Assembly (NCBI GenBank): GCA_011049545.1
Contig: DRHQ01000012.1
Span: 1 to 64,000 of the forward strand
Direction: 5' to 3'
Source: Candidatus Aminicenantota bacterium
GTDB lineage: Bacteria > Acidobacteriota > Aminicenantia > Aminicenantales > Aminicenantaceae
Length of the DNA: 64,000 nucleotides
The notes under the pieces were generated by a model, which worked only from the letters and a program-made list of their open reading frames with translations, searched no databases and was not told the origin of the DNA. Numbering within the stretch: position 1 is the stretch's first letter; each line of letters begins with the position of its first letter. A program made the translations under genes and the position numbers. Positions 24,250-33,572 of this stretch are shown piece by piece.

Positions 24250-25438
24250 TTTTATAATTCTCCGCCATCGCCAGACGCTCTCCAACCGGAGGATGAGAAT
24301 AATAAAGAAGCTTAACCCACCACTCCGGATAGGCGTTTGAAAGATTTCTGTCTGCGAGTCCCGCCATAGCAGTCATAAATGCTTTTTTGTCTTGAATGCT
24401 TTCCAGGGCATATCGATCTGCATTCTTCTCAAAATACCGTGAGATAGCATTGCTGAAAGGGCTAAAAAGAAAGGCTGAAATGCCCCCTGCCATGATAACA
24501 AATACAGGAAAGAGGGTAAGATTCCAACTGGTTGAGGAGAGAAATTGGGGAAATATCGATCTCATTGCCAAGTTTAATATGAAAAAGGCAACCACTCCCT
24601 CCAGAGTTCCGATAATAAGGTTTTTCCAGATATGCCTGTTCTTATAGTGGCCAACCTCATGAGCAATGACTGACTCAATCTCCAGGACAGACATGTTTTC
24701 CATCAAGTTATCCCCCAACACAACCCGCCTTGTTTTGCCCAACCCTGCCAGAAACGCATTTTCCTTCTTTGTCTGCCGGCTCATATCTTCTTTAAAAAAG
24801 CCGCTGCTTTTTAAACCTCCTTCAGATAGGATTCTCCTCAGAGTATCCGTCAGTTCCTTATTCTCTACAGGAGTATATTTGTTGAAAATCGGAAGGATAA
24901 CGACAGGAAATATTATTGCCAGGACAACGCTCACAAAAGCAAAAGCCAGGCCCGCAATCAACCACCAGCTCTGAGGATATACAGCCATGATCCAGAACAA
25001 CAAACCAAGTAAGATGAGCATTAGAATAAGGCCAACTAAGAAGCCTTTAATCTGTTCCCAGAGCCAGCTCCTGACCGTGTGATTCGAGAAATTCCATCTG
25101 TGTTCGTGGACATAACTGCTGTAAAAGCTAAGGGGGAAACCAAAGAATACTGATATCATCTGGAATGACAGCACATAAAGGAGAAAAGTCCAGATTATAG
25201 AGTTTCCGATTTGAAGGTTTGCGAACCAGGCACTTAAACCACTGAAATAAAAGCCGAACAAAATAATAAGCGAGAGAGCCATACTGGCAAGTCCCAGCAG
25301 ACGCTTTTCTTTTTCATAGCGTTTTGCCTGGAGCTGTTTTTCTTTGTCCAGGAGGGGATGAATCATATCCATGATAAATCTGATTTTATGGTTATTCTTA
25401 TGGGACCAGGCCCCATTTTTCTCAAAAGGGTCCCACAA
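24224..25438 (-). CDS. M48-family membrane metallopeptidase (Ste24/CAAX protease 1-like)
   Basis: An integral membrane zinc protease of up to 404 residues. The zinc motif HEVGH is at 260-264 and the third ligand lies in the downstream EKNADRYAL segment. Seven or so hydrophobic segments surround it (about 47-68, 80-105, 130-152, 158-185, 275-295 and 305-330), and the N-terminal region VHEHRWNFSNHTVRSWL is typical of Ste24-like enzymes. Bacterial members act in membrane protein quality control. The start is uncertain: ATGs at 25372 or 25366 (before IHPLLDKEKQ) are as likely as 25438, and none has a clear ribosome site. Confidence 0.91.
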   Translation of the reverse strand: MWDPFEKNGAWSHKNNHKIRFIMDMIHPLLDKEKQLQAKRYEKEKRLLGLASMALSLIILFGFYFSGLSAWFANLQIGNSIIWTFLLYVLSFQMISVFFGFPLSFYSSYVHEHRWNFSNHTVRSWLWEQIKGFLVGLILMLILLGLLFWIMAVYPQSWWLIAGLAFAFVSVVLAIIFPVVILPIFNKYTPVENKELTDTLRRILSEGGLKSSGFFKEDMSRQTKKENAFLAGLGKTRRVVLGDNLMENMSVLEIESVIAHEVGHYKNRHIWKNLIIGTLEGVVAFFILNLAMRSIFPQFLSSTSWNLTLFPVFVIMAGGISAFLFSPFSNAISRYFEKNADRYALESIQDKKAFMTAMAGLADRNLSNAYPEWWVKLLYYSHPPVGERLAMAENYKNEKLEKNS

Positions 25439-25533
25439 AGCTCAATTTCCGCTGCTCAGCTGAAGTTGCTAAATAACTATTGCTCAGTTGCTGTTACTCG
25501 CTAATAAATTATACTGATCTCAGCTAAATTTCT

Positions 25534-26565
25534 TTACCTGATATTCAGTAGTTTTGACAGATTAGCATCAGGATCGATAACTACTTCTATGTTCCCCTCA
25601 CGTGAGGTAAGCAGCGTCGTTACTCCCGGCCCATGGCCTGCCACTGAGCTTCGACTGTGGGTTATCACTCCAACAGAAACAGCACCTTCCTGATAAATTC
25701 GGCCATAAGTATGATCAGCATCTATTATGGCCACGATATCCCCGAAGCGAAGAGTTTCCAGATTATGCTCCTTAACGGTTTTTTTATCGAACAGTTGAAT
25801 ATCGTAATCTCCCCTGTAGACATGAGATCGGCCAAGCCCTGAACCCATTATTTTTGCCGGGATGCTGTGGGTTACTGAAATGCGTAATTTCCCCTTACCG
25901 GTGACACCCATGCCAGCTTTTGTCAAGGCTTCCAAAAGGTGGGGACTCATGTTTATGGCCTTAACTCCCCGGATGTTCTTTAATTCCATCCCCACTCCGA
26001 TAGCATAAACCCGCATCTTATCTTCTATTGCCAGTTTTTTAAAAACTACATCATCAGGAAAATCAACCATGACATGCTCAGCACCACCATGCTTGCCGAC
26101 AACCCTGCCCTCTGCCCCTTTGGCTTCGCCTGTGAGAACCAGAACCTTGTTTCCGATACAAGAGAGTCCGTTTAGCCCTCTGCTTTCATAGCTTGAGCCG
26201 CCACCGTTTCTGCCTGGATTGTAGAGGGATACAGCGGGTTCGATATGGTCACCAGCGATATGAACGGCAGAATCGCCCGTCCGGAAATTATAGGTAATAC
26301 TCCCTATACCTGGGAGCACATGAATTTTCCCCTGGGGGTCGATATCGTAGGGTGGTTCACTGAATCCTGGAGGTGCAATAAAGCCCTGCACAGCCATTAT
26401 CACCAACTGTTTCTGGTTATATTCAACAGGCTTAAGGGAAGCTGACGTGCCTTCCGCTCCTGAAACTACAGCATACATAAAAGAGATAAGACCTATCACC
26501 ATAACCATAACAAAGGTTGAGAGAAACATTTTTCTTAAAGTCTTTTTGTGAGGAGTTTTTTTCAT
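25534..26565 (-). CDS. DUF4438 domain-containing protein with signal sequence
   Basis: This 343-residue protein matches the DUF4438 family, a mostly beta-sheet fold known from thermophiles and anaerobes but without an assigned function. Supporting stretches are VQGFIAPPGFSEPPYDID, GIGSITYNFRTGD, DHIEPAVSLYNP and the glycine-rich SCIGNKVLVLTGEAKGAEG. A basic N-terminus followed by a hydrophobic segment (residues 12-35) indicates a signal peptide or anchor, which most family members lack, so this copy may be exported. It is preceded by a long gap and followed by the M48 operon. A role in amino-acid catabolism is only a guess from the neighbours. Confidence 0.82.
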   Translation of the reverse strand: MKKTPHKKTLRKMFLSTFVMVMVIGLISFMYAVVSGAEGTSASLKPVEYNQKQLVIMAVQGFIAPPGFSEPPYDIDPQGKIHVLPGIGSITYNFRTGDSAVHIAGDHIEPAVSLYNPGRNGGGSSYESRGLNGLSCIGNKVLVLTGEAKGAEGRVVGKHGGAEHVMVDFPDDVVFKKLAIEDKMRVYAIGVGMELKNIRGVKAINMSPHLLEALTKAGMGVTGKGKLRISVTHSIPAKIMGSGLGRSHVYRGDYDIQLFDKKTVKEHNLETLRFGDIVAIIDADHTYGRIYQEGAVSVGVITHSRSSVAGHGPGVTTLLTSREGNIEVVIDPDANLSKLLNIR

Positions 26566-26883
26566 TTTAATCTCCTTAAGTTCTAAATGAAATCAATGAA
26601 TCTTTTTTCTCAGAATTTAAAGTAGCTAATTTTGAAATTCAAAGCCTTCAATTTTTCTCGATCGGCCCAACTTTTCATTATGCATCATGTTGAGAATAAT
26701 GGGGACTCCAAACTTCTTCTGTGGCCTTAAGCATATAGCATATAACACTGGTGAAATTTTATGTCAATCACACGAGGTTACTTGTGATGTCAAATGAGTT
26801 GACTTAGCCGCATCTCTCAGCTATAAGTTTTTTAAGAGGGGAAAAAATTCGAAAATTGAAATCAAAGTCTACAATCCTTTCTC
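26566..26883. other. Gene-free stretch upstream of DUF4438
   Basis: About 320 bp without a credible gene. It holds the leftward promoter region of the DUF4438 gene (no clear -35/-10 pair) and, near 26763-26795, TGTCA and TCACA/TGTGA repeats around CGAGGTTACT that could form a weak hairpin. I see nothing else. Confidence 0.5.
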
Positions 26884-27051
26884 ATGAATCACAATCTTGC
26901 CCTTCTTTATTTCGACGCGGAAGAGATAGAAAAAGCAGTTTCTTACCTTGACAAATATTTGTATTTGGGCGGCAAGAAAGATAAGGATGTGTATTCCTTA
27001 CTGAATTTAATAAAAAAACGAAAAAAAGATAAAAATCTTCCAGCGCATTAA
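26884..27051 (+). pseudogene. TPR-repeat C-terminal remnant
   Basis: A 55-codon frame begins with NLALLYFDAEEIEKAVSYLD, then KYLYLGG, a recognisable TPR helix pair, and ends in a basic tail. The in-frame TGA at 26857 prevents extension upstream. It looks like the last repeat of a deleted TPR protein rather than an independent gene. A REP palindrome follows 28 bp after its stop. Confidence 0.5.
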
Positions 27052-27078
27052 ACCCGTCTTTTGCTCGATCTCTTGTAG

Positions 27079-27098
27079 GGGCTTGATTTATCAAGCCC
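27079..27098 (+). repeat. REP-like palindrome with GTAG
   Basis: GGGCTTGAT-TT-ATCAAGCCC, a perfect 9-bp inverted repeat with a 2-nt loop, preceded directly by GTAG at 27075-27078. A decayed copy follows near 27141. It lies between the TPR remnant and the M20 peptidase stop. Confidence 0.85.
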
Positions 27099-27177
27099 AC
27101 CTTATAGATTTGTATATAAATGAATTAATTTATCTCGGGGATGGACCTGATTCATCAAATCCTCCATTTGCTCCTCT

Positions 27178-28539
27178 TTATTTCTTTTCTTCACAGAAGG
27201 TCCTTACAACATTATAGTAAATACGAACAGCTGCTCGCAGGCTCTTCTCTCTTATTCGTTCGTCATTCCCGTGTATTGCCTGATACTCTTCCATCGTTAC
27301 CGGGCCAGGGAAAAAACCATAGCAGCTCGCGCCTTTCCTCCTGAAAAATCTTGAGTCTGTTCCATAAATGATTAAATGCGGCACAGTAACAGAATCGGGA
27401 AAAACAGCTCTGGTTTCCTCCTCGATAATCTTGAAAAGCTCGGTATCATAAGATGAGACGATCGATTCGATTGGCCTTTCAATATAACTAAATTTCACCC
27501 GGGGATCATTTATGATTTTCTTTAACTTTGAAACGAATTCATCTGGATCCTGATCAGGCAGAAGCCTGCAATCCAGAACAGCCTCAGCTTTTCCCGGGAT
27601 AACGTTTGATTTGGGCGGATCACCCACAAAACCTTTGGTGACAGTAAGTGAAATCGTGTTTCGCTGGAGAGCATTGTTGTAGGGCGTATCAGCCAATTTT
27701 CCCAGCCTCTTTATCATCTCGGCAACCGGAGGAGTGATATTAATCGTAGTTACATACGAAGCAACCCGACTAAGGGCCTGGGCCATGATGAAATTTGCAT
27801 TTTCTTTAAAAGGCATAGAACCATGCCCGCTCGGGCCAGAGGTGGAAAGCCTTAGCCAGAGAACTTTTTTTTCTGCAACCCCCACAGAAAAAATCAGTCT
27901 ATTATCCTTGGTGAAGAAGCCCTGGGTGCCAAAGCCTCCCTCATCCAGGACATATTCAGCGTTGATCTCTTCCCATTTGTTTCTTGCGATCCAGCCTGCG
28001 CCCAGGGCGCCGGAAGTCTCTTCATCAGCCACTGCCAGAAAGATTACATCCCGGTCTAATGCAATATTATTTTTCTTGAGCAGGAGCATTGTCATAAACT
28101 GAACAATCCCGAAATTTTTCATATCCAGAGCTCCCCGTCCGTAAATATAACCGTCCTTTTTTAAAGCTGCGAATGGATCGACACTCCATCCTGACCTATC
28201 AACTGGGACAGTATCCATATGGTTAAGCATCATAAGGGGGCGTTTTTTTTCGCTTCCTTTCAAACGAGCAAGCACATTAACCCTTCCTGTATTTTTATCA
28301 GTCCAGATCAACTCTACTGGTATGCCTTCTTTCTCGAATATTGCCTTGAAGAATTCTGCTGCAGCAGCTACATCTCCAGGTGGATTACAGGTGTTGATGG
28401 CGAGATACTCTTGAAACATCCGAACTGTCCTATCCTCAACTGTTTGCCAATCGATTTTCTGGGAGGAAGTTAGTCCAGGGGAAAAAAATAATAATAGTAA
28501 AACAAATACCGAAACTTTTTGCATACGATTGATTGTCAT
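27178..28539 (-). CDS. Exported M20-family metallopeptidase
   Basis: The protein (about 453 residues) has a signal peptide (VSVFVLLLLFFSPGLTSS) and an M20 ArgE/DapE/carboxypeptidase fold. Metal motifs are LMMLNHMDTVPVD with the first histidine and aspartate, YGRGALDMKNFG with the bridging aspartate, VADEETSGALGAGW with the catalytic glutamate pair and a late histidine in AIHGNDERI. The dimerisation domain begins near GPSGHGSMP. I chose ATG 28539 because GGAAGG lies upstream. The longer frame from 28587 lacks a ribosome site. Export indicates peptide or acylated amino-acid hydrolysis in the periplasm. Confidence 0.93.
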   Translation of the reverse strand: MTINRMQKVSVFVLLLLFFSPGLTSSQKIDWQTVEDRTVRMFQEYLAINTCNPPGDVAAAAEFFKAIFEKEGIPVELIWTDKNTGRVNVLARLKGSEKKRPLMMLNHMDTVPVDRSGWSVDPFAALKKDGYIYGRGALDMKNFGIVQFMTMLLLKKNNIALDRDVIFLAVADEETSGALGAGWIARNKWEEINAEYVLDEGGFGTQGFFTKDNRLIFSVGVAEKKVLWLRLSTSGPSGHGSMPFKENANFIMAQALSRVASYVTTINITPPVAEMIKRLGKLADTPYNNALQRNTISLTVTKGFVGDPPKSNVIPGKAEAVLDCRLLPDQDPDEFVSKLKKIINDPRVKFSYIERPIESIVSSYDTELFKIIEEETRAVFPDSVTVPHLIIYGTDSRFFRRKGASCYGFFPGPVTMEEYQAIHGNDERIREKSLRAAVRIYYNVVRTFCEEKK

Positions 28540-28806
28540 CGCTATCCCTTCCTTGTTATTTGTGAAAGAATAAATCTTAATATACAAAGATAAGAAGGGA
28601 ATAACAACACCAATCTTTACAAAATACTTAGATTATAGCTCTTTCTTCGGCAAGAAATTTCTCTCTTGAAAATTCCTTATCCCTTTTCTGGACTCTTGGG
28701 CCAGGTTTTTATATACTCCCACGTGATTTTTAAGCGGGAAAAGAATTTAGAGCCCAGGGTTAAGAAATATTTTCTTATTATAAATTTTCTCAAAGGAGAG
28801 CTTAAG

Positions 28807-29271
28807 ATGAAAAGAAGAGAAGCTTTGGTCACCTTAAGCTGCATGGCCTTGATAGGCCCAAATTTATTCTCAAAAGAAAGAAGGAGTAATCCCATGAAAA
28901 AAGAAATCAAATCAGCAAACGCACCAAAGGCTATTGGTCCTTACTCCCAGGCAATCGCGACTGACGGATTTGTTTTTACCTCTGGCCAAATTCCAATTGA
29001 TCCCTCGTCAGGAAAGCTAAGCACTGGTAGTATCGAAGAACAGACGCGTCTTGTCTTGAGTAATCTCAAAGCTGTTCTTGAAGCTGCTGGAAGTTCTCTC
29101 GATAAAACTGTGAAATGCACAGTATTCCTCCAAGATATGAACGACTACAGCGAGATGAATGCAGTGTACGGAGAATTCTTTAAAGCTCCATATCCAGCCC
29201 GAGCTGCTGTCCAGGTTGCACGCTTACCCAAAGATGTAAAGGTTGAGATCGAAGCTATTGCAGTTATATAG
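28807..29271 (+). CDS. ridA: RidA family imine/enamine deaminase with N-terminal extension
   Basis: RidA hydrolyses reactive enamine/imine intermediates of amino-acid metabolism. The canonical domain starts with [17 protein letters not shown] and ends with the active-site arginine region [23 protein letters not shown]. Two starts are possible. ATG 28807 (AAAGGAG 8 nt upstream) adds 29 residues with a twin-arginine-like, hydrophobic [17 protein letters not shown] leader. ATG 28894 (AAGGAG 7 nt upstream) gives the normal cytosolic length of about 125 residues. Both have good ribosome sites, so two forms, one possibly exported, may be made. FAD oxidase and PLP-enzyme genes nearby are sources of such imines. 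Confidence 0.9.
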   Translation: MKRREALVTLSCMALIGPNLFSKERRSNPMKKEIKSANAPKAIGPYSQAIATDGFVFTSGQIPIDPSSGKLSTGSIEEQTRLVLSNLKAVLEAAGSSLDKTVKCTVFLQDMNDYSEMNAVYGEFFKAPYPARAAVQVARLPKDVKVEIEAIAVI

Positions 29272-29331
29272 ATAACCGTCCGGATTTTTCGCCGGGATTT
29301 GATTTATCTTGATTGGGGATCATGATTGATT

Positions 29332-29430
29332 GGGGGTCAGGTCTTGTTTTTTGCTTTCACTCATATTTGCCATTTGCGGGGTCATTTGCGTTATTTGGGG
29401 GTCAGGTCTTGTTTTTTGCTTTTACTCATA
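29332..29430 (+). repeat. Two direct copies of a GGGGTCAGG repeat
   Basis: GGGGGTCAGGTCTTGTTTTT followed by TGCTTT[C/T]ACTCATA occurs at 29332-29364 and 29397-29430. Related copies are found at 34801-34889 (inverted pair) and 57037-57137. The surrounding 300 bp has no gene. Confidence 0.8.
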
Positions 29431-29474
29431 CAAGCACAATTTATTTGTGGAGTTAGGGCTTGTTTCTTTTGTAG

Positions 29475-29494
29475 GGGCTTGATTTATCAAGCCC
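29475..29494 (+). repeat. REP-like palindrome with GTAG
   Basis: A perfect copy of GGGCTTGAT-TT-ATCAAGCCC preceded by GTAG at 29471-29474 and followed by CACCTTTTTTT, which could give a weak terminator. Confidence 0.85.
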
Positions 29495-29573
29495 ACCTTT
29501 TTTTGTATATAAATAACCTATAAAAACGACATTGATTGTCCTCTTATACAAAATAATATAAAATAATAATCCA

Positions 29574-29792
29574 ATGCCTATTTACGAATTCACCTGCAAA
29601 AAGTGTGAAGAGCACTTTGAATGCCTCGTTTCAATAGGAAAGGAAGAAAACGTCTCCTGTGCTTCATGCGGGAGTAAAGATATACAAAAAGTTTTCTCTT
29701 CCTTCGGAATAGGAGGAGGAGGGAATCGTGTCAGTTCTTCTTCTGCAGCCTGCACAACTTGTTCCGCCACTACATGCGACACCTGTAAATAA
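29574..29792 (+). CDS. FmdB-family zinc-ribbon protein
   Basis: A 72-residue protein of the FmdB/CxxC regulatory type. The N-terminal PIYEFTCKKCEEHFECL carries the first CxxC, and NVSCASCGSKDIQKVFSSFG the second, together forming a zinc ribbon. A serine/glycine linker and a C-terminal cysteine-rich tail (CTTCSATTCDTC) follow, as in many family members. The function of the family is not established and the regulatory name is historical. It stands alone between repeat-filled gaps. Confidence 0.9.
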   Translation: MPIYEFTCKKCEEHFECLVSIGKEENVSCASCGSKDIQKVFSSFGIGGGGNRVSSSSAACTTCSATTCDTCK

Positions 29793-29852
29793 TCCAGGTG
29801 AATTAATTCTCACCTATTATATCCCTAAGTATATCTAAAAAGATCAAAAGGT

Positions 29853-29872
29853 GGGCTTGATAAATCAAGCCC
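29853..29872 (-). repeat. REP-like palindrome with GTAG on the minus strand
   Basis: GGGCTTGAT-AA-ATCAAGCCC followed by CTAC (GTAG on the other strand). Fragments AAAGCCCCTAC and ATCAAACCCCTGC just downstream (29886-29952) look like decayed half copies. Confidence 0.85.
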
Positions 29873-30001
29873 CTACGAAATAAAACAAAGCCCCTACAAG
29901 AACATTGTGATTTGACTAATCAGGCGTTAACAAAATAAATCAAACCCCTGCAATATCTTATCCTTGACTTTGCTCCAGCCTTGAAGATAAATATATCTTT
30001 A

Positions 30002-32002
30002 ATGAAGAAGGAAGTGCGAATTGGAGTTGACACAGGGGGAACATTCACTGACTTTGTTATCTACATCAACGGCAAAATTGAAATAGATAAAATCCCTTCT
30101 ACGCCTAAAGACCCTTCTCTTTCTATCCTTAAGGGAATAAATAAAATCCTGAGAAATAACCTTTCTCCGATGGTTATCCATGGAACAACCGTTGCCACTA
30201 ATTCTCTACTCGAAAGGAAGGGAGGGCGAGTCGCCCTTATCACAACAGAAGGATTCGAGGATATTCTATTTATCGGACGCCAGACGAGGCGCGAGCTCTA
30301 CAGCCTCAGGGGCGAGCGAAGAGTTCCACTTCTTCCTCGCCATCTTTGTTTTGGGCTCGAAGAAAGAACCTCAGCCTCTGGAAAAGTCGAAAAAAAAGTT
30401 TCTTTATCTCGCCTCCGAGAAACACTCAAAAAAATAAAAAAATTGAAGCCAGACGCGGTGGCTGTTTCTCTTATCAATTCCTACGCGAATTCCTTTAACG
30501 AGAAAACCATCTCCAGGGAACTGAAGAAGGAAAAATTCCTAATTTCTGTCTCAAGTGAGATATTACCCGAATATCGTGAATACGAGAGAACAGCTACAAC
30601 TGCTGTAAATGCTTATCTCATGCCTGTTATCAGCCGCTATTTGACAAAACTAGAGAAAAATTTGGAGAAAACAGAGCTTCGAATCATGCAGTCAAATGAA
30701 GGATATATTCCCCCGGCCCAGGCGAAAAAAGAACCCATACGAACAGCTTTCTCAGGACCAGCAGGGGGAGTTGTTGGCGCATTCCACTTGGGAAAAGCAG
30801 CGGGCTTTAGGAATATCATCACTTTTGACATGGGAGGAACCTCCTCTGATGTTTCCTTGGTGGACGGCGAGATTAGGAGGACAAGTGAAAGCGTGATCGG
30901 AGACTTCCCTATTCGAATCCCTATCATTGATATCCATTCAGTCGGAGCCGGGGGTGGCTCTATCGCCTATTTAGATAGGGGTGGCTCTCTGAGAGTTGGC
31001 CCTCAGAGCGCAGGAGCTGATCCCGGTCCAGCTTGTTACGGACGTGGAGATTTGCCGACTGTCACAGATGCCAACCTGGTTTTAGGGCGGCTTGTTCCCG
31101 AGTTTTTCCTCGGAGGCAAAATGGAGCTTTTCCCAGGAAGAAGCCGTGAAGCTTTGGAAAATCTGGCCAAGAAAATCAACAAATCCCTCATAGAAACGGC
31201 TGCGGGTATTGTAGAAATTGCCAACGCAAACATGGAAAAAGCCATTCGAGTGATTTCCATCGAAAGAGGCTTTGATCCAAGAGACTTTGCTCTCTTCTCC
31301 TTTGGAGGAGCTGGAGGAATGCATGCAGTTGATATTGCCTCCCATCTTAAAATGCCCAGGGTGATTGTTCCAAAAAATGCCGGCGTTCTATCATCACTAG
31401 GGCTTCTTATGGCAGATTCTATCAAAGATTACTCTACATCAATCTTGAAAACAGTAGAAAAAACAAGCAAGGAGGAGCTCGAAAACCATTTTAAGAAATT
31501 AATAGAAAAAAGCATCCAGAGCATGAAAGAGGACGGCTTCCGGGAAGATGAAGTCACGATCTTCTCTTTCCTCGACCTCAGGTATCAAGGCCAATCTTAT
31601 GAAATAACCATTCCTTACAGGAATAAAATAACTTCTAATCTTTCTTTTGTTCCCGATTTTCACAAGGCTCACAGAAAACTCTATTCTTATCACCACGAAC
31701 AGAGAGCCGTTGAAATTGTCAATATTCACGTTAAAGCTGTCGGAACGACCAAAAAAATTAAGCTGAAAAGACTTCCTCCTAAAAATACAAATCCCGGAAG
31801 GGCTTTCATGAAAAAACAAACCATCCATTACGAAGGGAAAACATGGCAGGCTTCTGTGTTTAAAAGAGCTCCTCTCGCTACAGGTAATAAAATAAAAGGT
31901 CCTGCCCTTATCGCGGATTCCGAATCAACGGCATTCCTCCCCCCCTTATATAAATTAGAAGTAGATGGCTTTCTGAATTTAATTATTCAAAGGGAAAATT
32001 AA
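30002..32002 (+). CDS. hyuA: Hydantoinase/5-oxoprolinase subunit A (HyuA family)
   Basis: HyuA-family proteins carry the ATP-binding half of ATP-dependent hydantoinases and 5-oxoprolinases. The N-terminal phosphate motif VDTGGTFTDFV (residues 9-19) and a second glycine-rich motif, FDMGGTSSDVSLVDGEI, near 278-294 are intact, as is SVGAGGGSIAYLD. Length is 666 residues. ATG 30002 is preferred since a TTG at 29981 adds residues unlike the family. No clear Shine-Dalgarno is seen; TTGACT at 29965-29970 may be a promoter -35 box. hyuB follows after 4 bp and an NRAMP-like permease overlaps hyuB, so the three form one operon. Confidence 0.93.
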   Translation: MKKEVRIGVDTGGTFTDFVIYINGKIEIDKIPSTPKDPSLSILKGINKILRNNLSPMVIHGTTVATNSLLERKGGRVALITTEGFEDILFIGRQTRRELYSLRGERRVPLLPRHLCFGLEERTSASGKVEKKVSLSRLRETLKKIKKLKPDAVAVSLINSYANSFNEKTISRELKKEKFLISVSSEILPEYREYERTATTAVNAYLMPVISRYLTKLEKNLEKTELRIMQSNEGYIPPAQAKKEPIRTAFSGPAGGVVGAFHLGKAAGFRNIITFDMGGTSSDVSLVDGEIRRTSESVIGDFPIRIPIIDIHSVGAGGGSIAYLDRGGSLRVGPQSAGADPGPACYGRGDLPTVTDANLVLGRLVPEFFLGGKMELFPGRSREALENLAKKINKSLIETAAGIVEIANANMEKAIRVISIERGFDPRDFALFSFGGAGGMHAVDIASHLKMPRVIVPKNAGVLSSLGLLMADSIKDYSTSILKTVEKTSKEELENHFKKLIEKSIQSMKEDGFREDEVTIFSFLDLRYQGQSYEITIPYRNKITSNLSFVPDFHKAHRKLYSYHHEQRAVEIVNIHVKAVGTTKKIKLKRLPPKNTNPGRAFMKKQTIHYEGKTWQASVFKRAPLATGNKIKGPALIADSESTAFLPPLYKLEVDGFLNLIIQREN

Positions 32003-32006
32003 CTCA

Positions 32007-33572
32007 ATGCTTGAATTCGACCCTATTGAGCTCGAGCTTTTCAAGAATATATTTGTATCCATCTCTGAAGAGATGGGTGCTGTCCTGGGACGCACTTCCC
32101 TCTCCCCCAACATCAAAGAAAGAAAAGATTTTTCCTGTGCTCTTTTTAACCAGAAAGGAGAAACATTTGCCCAGGGATCTCATATTCCTGTTCACTTAGG
32201 AGCAATGCCGCTCTCTGTTCAATCCTGCCTTAAAACAATCAACTTTGATGAGGGTGATTTAGTGATCCTCAATGATCCCTACAGGGGAGGAACGCACCTC
32301 CCTGATATCACCTGTATTTCGCCTGTGTTTATCAGCAAAAAGCTGGCTTTTTTTGTTGCCAACCGGGCCCACCACTCTGATGTGGGAGGTATGACTCCTG
32401 GTTCAATGCCTCTCGCCACAGAAATCTATCAAGAAGGTTTGATTATCCCGCCTTTAAAAATAATTCAAAAGGGTAAATTGAACAATTACCTCCTCAATTT
32501 TATCCTGGCCAATGTCAGGACTCCTGATGAGCGAAAAGGAGACCTGCTGGCTCAGATAGCTGCCAACAGCAAGGGAAAACAAAGACTGGAAGAAATAATA
32601 AAAAAATATGGACTAAAAAAGATTCTTCACTATACGCATCTAATCCAGCTCTATTCAGAAAGAATTTTAAGAGAAACAATAAAAGACATTCCTGACGGCA
32701 CATATGCTTTCACAGATTATATGGACGATGATGGGATCAGCGATAAACCAATAAAAATAAGTGTCAAATTGACTGTCAAGAAAGATGAAGTCCTTATTGA
32801 TTTTAGCTCCTCGTCCCCTCAAGTCGAAGGAGGTGTAAACGCCAATTTTGCCGTGACTTATTCCGCAGTTCTTTACGTCTTCCGCTCCCTTATTGAGGAA
32901 GACATCCCTTTTAACACAGGCCTGATGAAGCCGCTAAAAATTAAAGTTCCTCAAGGATCGATTCTCAATGCCCAGCATCCCGCAGCAACAGCAGGAGGAA
33001 ACGTGGAAACATCCCAGAGAATCGTTGATGTTCTCCTGGGTGCCCTCTCCCGGGCTATCCCAAAAAAAATCCCAGCGGCTAGCTCCGGCACTATGAACAA
33101 TGTTACTTTCGGCGGCTATGATCCTTTTAGGAAGAGAACCTTTGCCTATTATGAAACAATCGGGGGAGGAATGGGTGGAAGTTTTGATTCTCCTGGCCTC
33201 AGTGGAGTCCACACCCATATGACAAATTCTCTCAATACTCCCCTGGAAGCTCTTGAAAATTACCTGCCTCTGAAAATAAAGCGTTACTGCCTGCGGCGGG
33301 GTTCTGGCGGAAAAGGGAGAAATAAAGGAGGAGAAGGAATTATCCGTGAATATGAATTTTTTGTACCCGCACAAGCGACTATCATTTCTGAAAGGCGAAA
33401 ATTTTCTCCTTTTGGAGCACAGGGGGGGGAAAACGCAAAAAAGGGAAAAAACACTCTTCTTTCCAAAGGGAAAAAAATAGCCCTGAATTCTAAAGTTAAC
33501 ATAAAAGTCCTGCCTGGGGATGTGCTGCGTATAGAAACGCCAGGAGGAGGAGGTTATGGCAGGAAAAAATAA
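32007..33572 (+). CDS. hyuB: Hydantoinase/5-oxoprolinase subunit B (HyuB family)
   Basis: The second subunit of the ATP-dependent cyclic-amide hydrolase, 521 residues. Family stretches are DPIELELFKNIFVSISEEMG at the start, FAQGSHIPVHLGAMP, ILNDPYRGGTHLPDIT, ANRAHHSDVGGMTPGSMP, which is close to the histidine-rich signature of the family, and the C-terminal TPGGGGYG. Substrate choice (hydantoins, 5-oxoproline, N-methylhydantoin, acetophenone-like) is not determined by these motifs. It starts 4 bp after hyuA and its last 17 bp overlap the permease start, whose GGAGG ribosome site lies inside the hyuB end. Confidence 0.93.
   Translation: MLEFDPIELELFKNIFVSISEEMGAVLGRTSLSPNIKERKDFSCALFNQKGETFAQGSHIPVHLGAMPLSVQSCLKTINFDEGDLVILNDPYRGGTHLPDITCISPVFISKKLAFFVANRAHHSDVGGMTPGSMPLATEIYQEGLIIPPLKIIQKGKLNNYLLNFILANVRTPDERKGDLLAQIAANSKGKQRLEEIIKKYGLKKILHYTHLIQLYSERILRETIKDIPDGTYAFTDYMDDDGISDKPIKISVKLTVKKDEVLIDFSSSSPQVEGGVNANFAVTYSAVLYVFRSLIEEDIPFNTGLMKPLKIKVPQGSILNAQHPAATAGGNVETSQRIVDVLLGALSRAIPKKIPAASSGTMNNVTFGGYDPFRKRTFAYYETIGGGMGGSFDSPGLSGVHTHMTNSLNTPLEALENYLPLKIKRYCLRRGSGGKGRNKGGEGIIREYEFFVPAQATIISERRKFSPFGAQGGENAKKGKNTLLSKGKKIALNSKVNIKVLPGDVLRIETPGGGGYGRKK

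Noticed and set aside
29326-29523. A 65-codon frame rich in cysteine and phenylalanine
   Set aside because: It is formed by translating the GGGGTCAGG and REP repeats.
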